Below, in pieces: positions 7,010 through 14,506 of a stretch of DNA of 19,544 nucleotides. Source of the stretch: Clostridia bacterium (lineage in GTDB: Bacteria; Bacillota_A; Clostridia; Oscillospirales; CAG-272); the NCBI GenBank assembly GCA_017454075.1, contig JAFTDQ010000066.1, forward strand, positions 1 to 19,544. The letters are read 5' to 3'. The notes under the pieces were generated by a model. It saw only the letters and a program-made list of their open reading frames with translations. It made no database searches and was not told the origin of the DNA. A program made the position numbers and the translations under genes. The stretch's first letter is position 1; each line of letters starts with the position of its first letter.

Positions 7010-8752
7010 ATGATAAAATCTTTCAGAAAACTATTCGGAAGCGTCAGGGAATATCGTGTCCCGGCTTTTCTCACTCTTCTTTTCATAATGCTCGAGGCCG
7101 TCCTTGAAGCGGCCATGCCGTTTATAACAGCCGAAATGATAAACAGTATCAAGGGCGGCGCCCGGATGAGCGACATCCTCCGCGTCGGTTTTATACTTTT
7201 CCTTATGTCTTTGCTCTCGCTGAGCTGCGGAGCGATCGCCGGTTATACGAGCGCAAAGGCGTCGTCGGGGTTCGGAAAAAACCTGAGACACGATATTTTT
7301 GCCAAAGTTCAGACTTTTTCATTTGAAAACATCGACAATTTCTCAACGAGTTCACTCGTTACGAGGATGACGAGCGACGTGGGGTACGTCCGCATGGCGT
7401 TTATGATGCTGATCAGGATAGCTGTACGCGCCCCGATGCTTCTTGTCTTTTCGATCATTATGGCATACGTCATGGGCGGCGCTATGGCGACTTCTTTCGT
7501 CGTTATCATACCGTTCCTCGGCGGAGGACTCTTTCTCATAGGGTCAAAAGCGCTGCCCGCATTCCGCTCGGTCTTCAGAAAGTACGACAAGCTTAACGAG
7601 GCGGTCGAGGAAAACGTGATGGCCATGCGAACCGTAAAGGGATTTGCCCGTGAAGAGTTTGAGAAAAACAAATTCGCCAGAGCGTCCGAGAGCATACGCG
7701 CGGATTTCACAAGGGCCGAGAAGATCATCGCCTGGAACGCGCCGCTCATGCAGCTTTGCATTTACGGCAACATGGCGTTCATTCTCCTGATGGGGCCGAA
7801 AATGATAATAAGTACGGGCGGCGCCGCGCTCAACCTCGGCCATATTTCGGCGATCATGACGTACGGTATGCAGATTCTCATGCAGCTCATGATGCTGTCG
7901 ATGATATTCGTGATGATCACCATGGCATCCGAATCTGCGAAGAGAATCGTTGAGGTCCTCGACGAGAAGCCTGTCATTGTGAATCCCGAAAATCCTGTTA
8001 CCGAGATCCCCGATGGCTCCGTGAAGTTTGAGGAAGTGTCATTCAAATATGCCTCCCGGGCGGAGCGCGACGCGCTCAGCGGCGTTTCCTTTGAGATCAG
8101 ATCCGGAATGACGGTGGGTATTCTCGGAGGCACCGGAAGCTCCAAATCCACGCTTGTTCAACTTATACCCCGGCTTTATGACGTCACCCGCGGCAAGGTC
8201 AGCGTAGGCGGTATCGACGTCAGAGACTACGACCTTGAAGTCCTCAGGAATGGGGTGGCGATGGTCCTGCAGAAAAACCTCCTTTTTTCGGGAACGATCA
8301 GGGAAAACCTTCTGTGGGGCGACCCCGACGCGACGGATGAGGAAATAATCGCCGCATGCAAGCTTGCTCAGGCGCACGATTTCGTCATGTCGTTCCCCGA
8401 CGGATATGATACCCATATCGAACAGGGGGGAACAAACGTCTCCGGCGGTCAGAAGCAGCGGCTCTGTATTGCGAGAGCTCTTCTGAGAAAGCCGAAAATA
8501 CTGATCCTCGACGACAGCACGTCCGCGGTTGACACAAAGACAGATGCTCTGATACGCGAGGGATTTGCGGGATATATTCCCGAAACGACAAAGATAATAA
8601 TCGCCCAGCGCGTTTCCTCCGTCATGGACTCGGACATGATAATAGTTCTCGACGGAGGCGCCGTCGACGACATCGGAACTCACGACGAGCTCATGGGACG
8701 AAACGAGATTTACCGTGAGATTTACGAACAGCAGACGTCATCTCTCGGATAA
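7010..8752 (+). CDS. ABC exporter half-transporter, degenerate-site subunit
   Basis: Half of a type IV multidrug/lipid-type ABC exporter: a six-helix membrane domain (about 15-300) followed by an ATPase domain. In the 580-residue protein the ATPase motifs are unusual. Walker A is GGTGSSKST (373-381), with serine in place of the glycine before the lysine. The signature is a normal VSGGQKQR (from 477). Walker B ends LILDDST, with aspartate (Asp502) where the catalytic glutamate normally sits. The switch histidine is glutamine in IIIAQRVSSV (Gln533). These are the hallmarks of the non-hydrolysing half in asymmetric heterodimers such as TM287/288 or BmrC/BmrD. The partner is the next gene, 12 bases downstream. 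A weak GAGG lies about 12 bases before the start. The exported substrate cannot be read from sequence. Confidence 0.93.
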   Translation: MIKSFRKLFGSVREYRVPAFLTLLFIMLEAVLEAAMPFITAEMINSIKGGARMSDILRVGFILFLMSLLSLSCGAIAGYTSAKASSGFGKNLRHDIFAKVQTFSFENIDNFSTSSLVTRMTSDVGYVRMAFMMLIRIAVRAPMLLVFSIIMAYVMGGAMATSFVVIIPFLGGGLFLIGSKALPAFRSVFRKYDKLNEAVEENVMAMRTVKGFAREEFEKNKFARASESIRADFTRAEKIIAWNAPLMQLCIYGNMAFILLMGPKMIISTGGAALNLGHISAIMTYGMQILMQLMMLSMIFVMITMASESAKRIVEVLDEKPVIVNPENPVTEIPDGSVKFEEVSFKYASRAERDALSGVSFEIRSGMTVGILGGTGSSKSTLVQLIPRLYDVTRGKVSVGGIDVRDYDLEVLRNGVAMVLQKNLLFSGTIRENLLWGDPDATDEEIIAACKLAQAHDFVMSFPDGYDTHIEQGGTNVSGGQKQRLCIARALLRKPKILILDDSTSAVDTKTDALIREGFAGYIPETTKIIIAQRVSSVMDSDMIIVLDGGAVDDIGTHDELMGRNEIYREIYEQQTSSLG

Positions 8753-8764
8753 GCCGGTGAAACT

Positions 8765-10708
8765 ATGGAAAACAACAATAAGCAAAAAAAGAAAATAGAT
8801 TTTCGTACCCTCGGCCGGGTATTGCGGGAGTTGTTCAGAAGCTATCCCGTGCTCCTTCCGGTCACCTGTCTCTGTATAGTTTTCACGTCTGTCGTTTCCT
8901 CCGTGCCGGCGATCTTCAATCAGCAGATACTTGAGATTACCGAAGATTTTTTTGACAGAGGCGATCTTAACTGGGCTGCCGCCGCCGGGCAGATAGTTCC
9001 CAAGGTTTTGATTCTTATAGGACTTTATCTGCTTTCGATCATTTCGCTGACGTCGTACAGACTGTTTCTCGCTTATATAGGACAGGATTTTTTACGGCGC
9101 ATGCGTGAGAAAATGTTCAACAGCATGCAGAACGCGCCGATAAGGTTTTTCGATACTCACAAGCACGGGGACGTGATGAGCTGTTACACGAACGACATAG
9201 ACACGCTTCGCGAGCTTGTTTCACAGGCGTTTCCGACGACTTTGGCCGCCTCCGTCATCGTGCTGACCGTTTTTTTCATAATGCTCTGGTATTCTGTCTG
9301 GATGACAGTGCTCGTTGTTCTCGGTGTGACGGCAATGGTCTTCGTTTCCGGTAAGATCGGCGGAGGATCGGCAAAATATTTCGTCAGAACGCAGAAATCA
9401 GTGGGACTGACAGAGGGCTTCGTTCAGGAGATCATGAACGGAGAAAAGGTCGTCAAGGTCTTTAATCACGAAAAAAAGGCGATTGAGGATTTTGAAAAAG
9501 TAAACGAGCAGCTTTATCAGGACTCTTTCAGGGCAAACGCCTACGCGAACAGTCTCGCTCCGATCATCATGAACATAGGAAACGTCCTTTACGTTCTCGG
9601 AGCGACGGTCGGCGGGCTCTTCCTTCTCGGTAACGTACCGAACTTATCATTCGGCGGGCTCATTAGAACGGGATCCTTTACCGGAATGCCGTTTACCGTC
9701 GCGATCGTCGTCCCGTTTCTCAATATGACGAGACAGTTCACGGGGAACGTGAACCAGATCGCTCAGCAGATAAACACGGTCGTGCTCGCTCTCGCGGGAT
9801 CTGGCAGAGTATTTGAAATGATAGACGTCGAACCGGAACGGGACGACGGGTACGTGACGCTCGTCGACGCCGTGATCGGTGAGGACGGAACCATCAGCGA
9901 ATCGGACGTCAGGACCGGGCATTGGGCCTGGAAGCACCCTCATAAGGACGACGGGACCGTAACTTATACGGAACTTCGCGGCGACGTCCGTATGACAGAC
10001 GTCGATTTTGAATACGTCCCCGGGAAGCCGGTGCTGAAAAACGTTTCGGTTTACGCCGAACCCGGTCAGAAGGTCGCTTTTGTCGGCGCGACGGGAGCCG
10101 GGAAGACAACGATCACCAATCTTATAAACCGTTTTTACGACATTGCGGACGGCAAGATTCGCTACGACGGGATCAACATCAACAAAATTAAAAAATCGGA
10201 CCTCAGACGCTCGCTCGGACTTGTTCTCCAGGACACCAGTCTTTTCACCGGGACCGTCATGGAGAACATCAGATACGGGAAACTCGACGCCACGGACGAG
10301 GAATGCATAAAAGCCGCTAAGCTCGCCGGTGCCGATGATTTTATCACCCGACTGCCGGACGGTTACGACACGATGCTTTCAGGAAACGGTTCGAATCTGT
10401 CTCAGGGCCAGCGCCAGCTGATCGCCATCACACGCGCGGCGGTCGCCGATCCACCCGTCATGATACTTGACGAGGCGACCTCGTCCATTGACACGAGGAC
10501 CGAGGCGATAGTTCAGAGCGGTATGGATAAACTTATGGAGGGAAGGACGGTTTTCGTGATAGCTCACAGGCTTTCAACCGTCAGAAACTCGGACGTTATA
10601 ATGGTGCTTGATCACGGCTCGATAATAGAGCGGGGAAATCATGAGAAACTGATTTCCGAAAAAGGCGTTTACTATCGGCTTTACACCGGCGCTTTTGAAC
10701 TTGAGTAA
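8765..10708 (+). CDS. ABC exporter half-transporter, catalytic subunit with linker insert
   Basis: Partner of the preceding half-transporter; 647 residues, with a membrane domain (about 25-330) and an ATPase domain. Its own ATP site is intact: Walker A GATGAGKTT (441-449), Walker B MILDEATSS with catalytic Glu570, and switch histidine His601 in VIAHRLSTV. Its signature is LSQGQRQL (545-552), not the usual LSGGQ. In a heterodimer this altered signature faces the partner's degenerate site, so the two genes encode one hydrolysing and one silent site. Between the membrane and ATPase domains there is an insert of about 45 residues (roughly 362-407), rich in Asp/Gly/Thr and containing TGHWAWKHPHKDDGTV. 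I recall similar inserts in other clostridial homologues. GGTGA precedes the start by 5 bases. The stop is one base before mnmE. Confidence 0.94.
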   Translation: MENNNKQKKKIDFRTLGRVLRELFRSYPVLLPVTCLCIVFTSVVSSVPAIFNQQILEITEDFFDRGDLNWAAAAGQIVPKVLILIGLYLLSIISLTSYRLFLAYIGQDFLRRMREKMFNSMQNAPIRFFDTHKHGDVMSCYTNDIDTLRELVSQAFPTTLAASVIVLTVFFIMLWYSVWMTVLVVLGVTAMVFVSGKIGGGSAKYFVRTQKSVGLTEGFVQEIMNGEKVVKVFNHEKKAIEDFEKVNEQLYQDSFRANAYANSLAPIIMNIGNVLYVLGATVGGLFLLGNVPNLSFGGLIRTGSFTGMPFTVAIVVPFLNMTRQFTGNVNQIAQQINTVVLALAGSGRVFEMIDVEPERDDGYVTLVDAVIGEDGTISESDVRTGHWAWKHPHKDDGTVTYTELRGDVRMTDVDFEYVPGKPVLKNVSVYAEPGQKVAFVGATGAGKTTITNLINRFYDIADGKIRYDGININKIKKSDLRRSLGLVLQDTSLFTGTVMENIRYGKLDATDEECIKAAKLAGADDFITRLPDGYDTMLSGNGSNLSQGQRQLIAITRAAVADPPVMILDEATSSIDTRTEAIVQSGMDKLMEGRTVFVIAHRLSTVRNSDVIMVLDHGSIIERGNHEKLISEKGVYYRLYTGAFELE

Positions 10709-10709
10709 A

Positions 10710-12107
10710 ATGATTAAGTCGTATGATCTTTCAACCGTTGCTGCCGTTTCAACTCCGAGAGGAAAGGGCGGCATTGCCGTAATAAGAGTGAGCGGTCCTG
10801 ACGCCGTTTCCGTTTCGGGAAAGGTGTTCTTCCCGAAATCTGGAAAACCGCTGTCTGAAATTGAATCGGGGAAGGCCGTTTACGGATCGGTTTTTTCGGA
10901 AGGGAAGGCAGTTGACGACGGAATTGCAGTCATATTCCGCGCCCCGCGTTCCTATACCTGCGAAGACACCGTTGAGATATCGATACACGGCGGTCTCCTC
11001 GTCACGTCGGCCGTGCTTTCCGCCCTGTTTTCGGCGGGAGCTGAGCCGGCGGGACCCGGAGAGTTTACAAAAAGGGCGTTTCTGAACGGCAGGGTCGATC
11101 TGACCGGAGCGGAGGCGGTTGCTGACGTAATCGACGCCGTATCGAGGGACGGATTGCTTCTCGCCAGGTCGCATATCGAAGGAAGTCTCAGCCGGAAGAT
11201 ATCCGGAACGGCGGACAGAATTACCGACCTTCTCGCCGAGGCGTACGTCACGGCAGATTATCCCGACGAAGACCTCAGCGAATTATCCGACGGCGAGTTT
11301 ATACGTCGCGCTGAGCTCATCAGAGATGATCTCGATGCTCTTTTATCAACGTATTCTTCGGGCAAAGCGGTGACCGAGGGCATTCCCTCGGCGATCGTAG
11401 GCGTCCCGAACTCGGGAAAATCGTCTCTCCTCAACTGTCTGTCCGGATCTGAGCGGGCAATCGTCACAGACGTGCCCGGCACAACGAGAGACACGATCGA
11501 CGAAACAATCGTCGCCGGGCGGGCGGTACTTCGTCTGACCGACACGGCGGGTATAAGGGAAACGGACGATGAAGTTGAAAAAATCGGCGTTTCAAGAGCA
11601 AAGCGGGCTGCCCGCGACGCCGAGCTGATTATCTGCGTAATCGACGGAAGCCGACATGTCTCGGACGAGGATCTGAGGCTGTTTGACTGGCTCGGTGAAC
11701 TCAAAGCTGGATCAGGCAAGACGGTCATCGCCGTCGTTAACAAAAAAGACTCGGCTTCGTTTTCTGTCCCGCCCCTGCCTGAATTTTTTGATCGCGTTGA
11801 GAAAATCTCGGCGCTCACCGGAGAAGGGACGGAACATCTCAGGGAGACGATATCCGAACTCTTTGTTGACGGCTGCGTCGATTTTTCGTCCGACGCCGTG
11901 CTGTCAAACGCAAGGCAGGCTTCGGCTGTCGGGGAAGCGGCAAGACTAGTTTCCGGCGCGGTCGACGCGCTGAAAAAAGGAGCGGGACGCGACGTTGCGG
12001 CGCTTGATCTCGAATCCGCGCACACCGCGCTCTGTGAGACCGACGGGCGGGTAACCGTATCCGAAATAACCGACAGGATCTTTTCGAGATTTTGCGTCGG
12101 CAAATAA
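10710..12107 (+). CDS. mnmE: tRNA uridine-5-carboxymethylaminomethyl modification GTPase MnmE
   Basis: With MnmG, this GTPase modifies the wobble uridine (U34) of certain tRNAs in the cytoplasm. From the ATG at 10710 the protein has 465 residues, the usual length. The N-terminal folate-binding part has AAVSTPRGKGGIAVIRVSG, EISIHGG and PGEFTKRAFLNGRVDLTGAE. The G domain has G1 GVPNSGKSS (231-239), TTRDTI, G3 DTAGIRET and G4 NKKD. The C-terminus ends FCVGK, matching the C-[ILV]-G-K motif essential for modification. A TTG at 10695 is in frame but overlaps the previous gene and lacks a ribosome site, so it is not preferred. In many Bacillota mnmE sits next to mnmG in the rpmH-rnpA-yidC cluster; here it follows an ABC exporter, and mnmG is not in the window. 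Confidence 0.97.
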   Translation: MIKSYDLSTVAAVSTPRGKGGIAVIRVSGPDAVSVSGKVFFPKSGKPLSEIESGKAVYGSVFSEGKAVDDGIAVIFRAPRSYTCEDTVEISIHGGLLVTSAVLSALFSAGAEPAGPGEFTKRAFLNGRVDLTGAEAVADVIDAVSRDGLLLARSHIEGSLSRKISGTADRITDLLAEAYVTADYPDEDLSELSDGEFIRRAELIRDDLDALLSTYSSGKAVTEGIPSAIVGVPNSGKSSLLNCLSGSERAIVTDVPGTTRDTIDETIVAGRAVLRLTDTAGIRETDDEVEKIGVSRAKRAARDAELIICVIDGSRHVSDEDLRLFDWLGELKAGSGKTVIAVVNKKDSASFSVPPLPEFFDRVEKISALTGEGTEHLRETISELFVDGCVDFSSDAVLSNARQASAVGEAARLVSGAVDALKKGAGRDVAALDLESAHTALCETDGRVTVSEITDRIFSRFCVGK

Positions 12108-12126
12108 AGAAAAGAAGTGATATATC

Positions 12127-13407
12127 ATGCAGACTTTGCTGACCCTTTCGGTCGCTCTGCTTTCGGGACTTCTTATGTCCCGTTTAACAAAACTCAAAAA
12201 TCTTCCGGCCGTTACCGCGTATCTTGTTGCCGGAATAATAATCGGTCCTTTCTGCCTCGGCAGACTCGGTATACCCGGGCTGGGTTTTTCGTCAGGGGCA
12301 GAGGTCAACCAGTATTCGGTCGTATCCGACGCCGCGCTCGGGTTCATTGCCTTTTCGATGGGGAGCGAATTTCGTCTTGCCGATCTGAAAAAAACCGGAA
12401 AGCAGGCCCTCGTCGTCGCAGTTTTTCAGGCCGTTACCGCGACCCTGTTTGTTGACGCGGCTCTTATCGGGCTTCATTTTCTGATACCGGACAAACTGTC
12501 TCTCTCATCCGCCATAGTGCTCGGCGCGATCGCCACGGCAACGGCTCCCGCCGCGACCATGATGGTCATCAAGCAGTATAAGGCAAAAGGTCCCGTGACA
12601 GATATTCTTCTTCCCGTCGTCGCGCTTGACGACGTTGTGGGCCTTATCGTTTTTGCCGTTTCCTTCGGTATCGCCGGTGCGCTCGAAAACGGTTCAGTTG
12701 ACGTTTTTTCGGTGCTTGTCGATCCCCTGATCGAGGTCGTCGCTTCTCTGATCCTCGGAGCTCTTATCGGTGCGCTTTTCAATTTTACGGAGCGGTTCTT
12801 TCATTCAAGGAGTAAGAGAACCGGTATAACGGTCGGATTTGTTTTTCTCGGCGTAGCTCTTTCGATGTTGAAATTTAAAATCGGACCTGTCACGCTCGGC
12901 TTTTCATCCCTTCTCGTATGCATGATGCTCGGGACAGTGTTCTGCAATCTCTGCGATTTTTCGGAAGAACTGATGGAGCGCATGGACAGATGGACCGGTC
13001 CTCTTATGGTTCTGTTTTTCGTCATAAGCGGCTCCGGGCTTGATTTTTCCGTATTCGCAAGCTGGCAGGTCATACTTGCAGGAGTTGTATTCATTCTGTT
13101 CAGATCCGCCGGAAAGATTTTCGGAGCGGGAGTTTCATCTTCTTTCATGAAATGCGATCACAACGTAAGGAAGTATCTCGGCATCACGCTCCTGCCTCAG
13201 GCGGGGGTCGCGCTCGGGATGTCTCAGACGGCTATGTCTCTCGGCGGCAGCGGTGTGATAATAAGGAACATAGCGCTTTTCGCGGTTCTGGTATACGAAC
13301 TGTTCGGGCCGATGCTGACGAAAATCGCTCTCGACAAAGCCGGTGAGATCAGCGAAAAGCCCGTCCCTCCGAGGAAGCAGGCGAGTATCGATTCTTCAAA
13401 AAAATAA
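12127..13407 (+). CDS. Cation:proton antiporter, CPA2/KefB-like membrane domain
   Basis: Integral membrane protein of 426 residues, predicted to exchange protons for Na+ or K+. It has about 12 hydrophobic segments. Family features are LPAVTAYLVAGIIIGP (26-41), LGFIAFSMGSEFRL (71-84), IATATAPAATMMVIK (135-149) and VVALDDVVGLIVFAVSF (164-180), where the paired aspartates (168-169) match the ion-binding site of CPA antiporters. The C-terminus ends in a short charged tail; no TrkA-N/RCK regulatory domain follows, unlike full-length KefB or KefC. The start at 12127 follows AAGAAGTGA. It is the last gene of the ABC-mnmE operon, 19 bases after mnmE, and is followed by a perfect terminator hairpin. 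Ion specificity cannot be decided from sequence. Confidence 0.85.
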   Translation: MQTLLTLSVALLSGLLMSRLTKLKNLPAVTAYLVAGIIIGPFCLGRLGIPGLGFSSGAEVNQYSVVSDAALGFIAFSMGSEFRLADLKKTGKQALVVAVFQAVTATLFVDAALIGLHFLIPDKLSLSSAIVLGAIATATAPAATMMVIKQYKAKGPVTDILLPVVALDDVVGLIVFAVSFGIAGALENGSVDVFSVLVDPLIEVVASLILGALIGALFNFTERFFHSRSKRTGITVGFVFLGVALSMLKFKIGPVTLGFSSLLVCMMLGTVFCNLCDFSEELMERMDRWTGPLMVLFFVISGSGLDFSVFASWQVILAGVVFILFRSAGKIFGAGVSSSFMKCDHNVRKYLGITLLPQAGVALGMSQTAMSLGGSGVIIRNIALFAVLVYELFGPMLTKIALDKAGEISEKPVPPRKQASIDSSKK

Positions 13408-13415
13408 GCTTAAAA

Positions 13416-13449
13416 GCGGCCGGGACAGGATTCCTCCTGTCCCGGCCGC
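13416..13449. terminator. Bidirectional terminator between antiporter and aldolase genes
   Basis: A perfect 15-bp GC-rich inverted repeat (13416-13430 and 13435-13449) with a four-base loop TTCC separates two converging genes. On the plus strand it is followed by AATAATAATTTTT; on the minus strand by TTTTAAGC. It can therefore end both transcripts, although neither T tract is uninterrupted. Confidence 0.88.
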
Positions 13450-13467
13450 AATAATAATTTTTGCGTG

Positions 13468-14316
13468 TCAGGCTTTGTTTTCTGATCCGAAAAGCAGCAT
13501 TTTACGTTTGACGGCCTGTTTCATCGCATCGACCCTCGCGTTCCTCATCTCGAGGTATCCCATCATGCCGGGAGCGGGAGAAGATGACGCTTTGAGCGAC
13601 GCTTCGGTACCGGCAAGGCAAAGATCCGTGAAGATGTTTATCTTGGCGATACCTTTTCTTATCGTATCGCGGAAGTCATCGTCGCTGAGCCCCGAGCCGC
13701 CGTGAAGGACGAGCGGTGTGTCGACCCTTGAACGGATCGCCGAGAGACGCTCCGTGTCAAGCTTCGGTTTCGTTTTGTAAACGCCGTGCGCGGTGCCAAT
13801 CGCAACAGCCAGCGCGTCGACTCCCGTACGGGAAATGAAATCCTCCGCTTCGCCCGGCGTCGTATAGCTGTCGGTCAGCTCTCCGTCGCCGTCTGCCGCC
13901 TGTCCGACGTGACCTATCTCTCCCTCGACCGTCGCGCCGAACGCGTGAGCTATCTTAACCATTTCAGCGGTCGCTCTGATGTTGTCGTCGGGATCTCCGG
14001 CCGAGCCGTCGAACATTACGCTCGAATATCCGCATTTGAGCGCGAGCATGCAGTTATCAAAAGAGACGCCGTGATCGAAATGAACGACGACGGGGACCGA
14101 CGCTTTTTTCGCCGCGGATACGATAGCAGGTCCCATGAACTCAAGTCCGCCGTAGGGAAGAAGCACCTCGGCGGTTCCTATGATGATCGGTGATCTCAGC
14201 TCTTCTGCCGCTGTGATCGCAGCCTCGAGCATATCCGTATCCACGGTATTGAAAAGACCTACTGCGTAGTGTTCCTTCTGAGCTTTCAGAAGGACGTCGT
14301 TGAGATTGACAAGCAT
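13468..14316 (-). CDS. Class II fructose-bisphosphate aldolase family protein
   Basis: Zinc-dependent ketose-bisphosphate aldolase of 282 residues, cytoplasmic, splitting fructose-1,6-bisphosphate (or a related sugar such as tagatose-bisphosphate) into two trioses. Visible features are VVVHFDHG (77-83) with the catalytic Asp81 and zinc His82, VMFDGS (100-105), VEGEIGHVG (130-138), AIGTAHGVYK with zinc His177, LVLHGGSGL with zinc His205, and KINIFTDL (225-232). All metal ligands are present. The start at 14316 is fixed by a perfect GGAGG 5 bases upstream; an ATG at 14337 lies before that site and is rejected. Fructose versus tagatose specificity (Fba versus GatY/KbaY) cannot be settled here, so no symbol is given. 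It lies directly after tRNA-Arg with no obvious promoter of its own. Confidence 0.88.
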   Translation of the reverse strand: MLVNLNDVLLKAQKEHYAVGLFNTVDTDMLEAAITAAEELRSPIIIGTAEVLLPYGGLEFMGPAIVSAAKKASVPVVVHFDHGVSFDNCMLALKCGYSSVMFDGSAGDPDDNIRATAEMVKIAHAFGATVEGEIGHVGQAADGDGELTDSYTTPGEAEDFISRTGVDALAVAIGTAHGVYKTKPKLDTERLSAIRSRVDTPLVLHGGSGLSDDDFRDTIRKGIAKINIFTDLCLAGTEASLKASSSPAPGMMGYLEMRNARVDAMKQAVKRKMLLFGSENKA

Positions 14317-14327
14317 GACTGCCTCCG

Positions 14328-14343
14328 TAATAATCAATTATTA
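14328..14343. repeat. AT-only inverted repeat before the aldolase ribosome site
   Basis: TAATAAT and ATTATTA are perfect inverted copies around a two-base CA centre. It lies one base upstream (in gene orientation) of the GGAGG of the aldolase and one base downstream of the GC-rich hairpin. It could be an operator, a weak RNA hairpin or just AT-rich spacer; the sequence alone does not decide. Confidence 0.4.
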
Positions 14344-14344
14344 T

Positions 14345-14373
14345 CCGCCCGGTGCGTTCATCGCACCGGGCGG
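14345..14373 (-). terminator. GC-rich hairpin after tRNA-Arg, possible weak terminator
   Basis: A perfect 12-bp stem (14345-14356 with 14362-14373) with a five-base loop follows the encoded CCA of the tRNA by 5 bases. On the minus strand it is followed by ATAATAATTGATTATT rather than a run of T, so termination may be partial, letting transcription continue into the aldolase. It could instead mark the 3' processing boundary of the tRNA. Confidence 0.55.
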
Positions 14374-14378
14374 GTCAA

Positions 14379-14455
14379 TGGCCCGCCCTGCAGGACTCGA
14401 ACCTGTGGCCCTCAGAATCGGAATCTGATACTCTATCCAGCTGAGCTAAGGGCGG
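14379..14455 (-). tRNA. tRNA-Arg (anticodon CCG)
   Basis: The minus strand folds as a 77-base tRNA including encoded CCA. The acceptor stem CCGCCCT/AGGGCGG is followed by discriminator G and CCA. The D arm is GCTC-AGCTGGATA-GAGT. The anticodon arm TCAGA-TTCCGAT-TCTGA places CCG at the anticodon, read as arginine codon CGG. The variable loop has 5 bases, and the T arm is ACAGG-TTCGAGT-CCTGC, whose outermost pair is an A-C mismatch. A promoter lies 12 bases upstream. Confidence 0.95.
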
Positions 14456-14466
14456 ACAACAGAACT

Positions 14467-14495
14467 ATTATACCACTTTTCCGCGGAAAAGTAAA
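14467..14495 (-). promoter_or_regulatory. tRNA-Arg promoter
   Basis: On the minus strand a perfect TATAAT (14467-14472) lies 17 bases from TTTACT (14490-14495). It predicts a start about 5 bases before the mature tRNA. The spacer between the two boxes is almost filled by an 18-bp palindrome. Confidence 0.65.
14475..14492. repeat. 18-bp perfect palindrome in the tRNA promoter
   Basis: ACTTTTCCGCGGAAAAGT reads the same on both strands. It lies between the -10 and -35 boxes of the tRNA-Arg promoter, overlapping the -35 box by 3 bases, and starts 14 bases beyond the stop of the acetyltransferase. Its position fits a repressor operator. As an RNA it could form a 7-bp stem with a CGCG loop but has no T run, so it is a poor terminator. 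Confidence 0.6.
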
Positions 14496-14506
14496 TATCG
14501 AAAATA

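Noticed and set aside
8126..8154. Walker A serine in the first ABC half as a sequencing error or pseudogene sign
   Set aside because: The reading frame is intact, and the other active-site changes fall on the same composite site, as expected of a degenerate heterodimer half.
8039..8683. Open frame of 214 codons on the minus strand
   Set aside because: It is antisense to the ATPase domain of the first ABC half, which carries all the expected motifs.
10695..10709. TTG start for mnmE inside the end of the ABC gene
   Set aside because: No ribosome site; the ATG at 10710 gives the family's normal length and N-terminus.
11258..12103. Open frame of 281 codons on the minus strand
   Set aside because: It is antisense to the clearly recognised mnmE and its Ser/Thr/Arg-rich translation is typical of a shadow frame.
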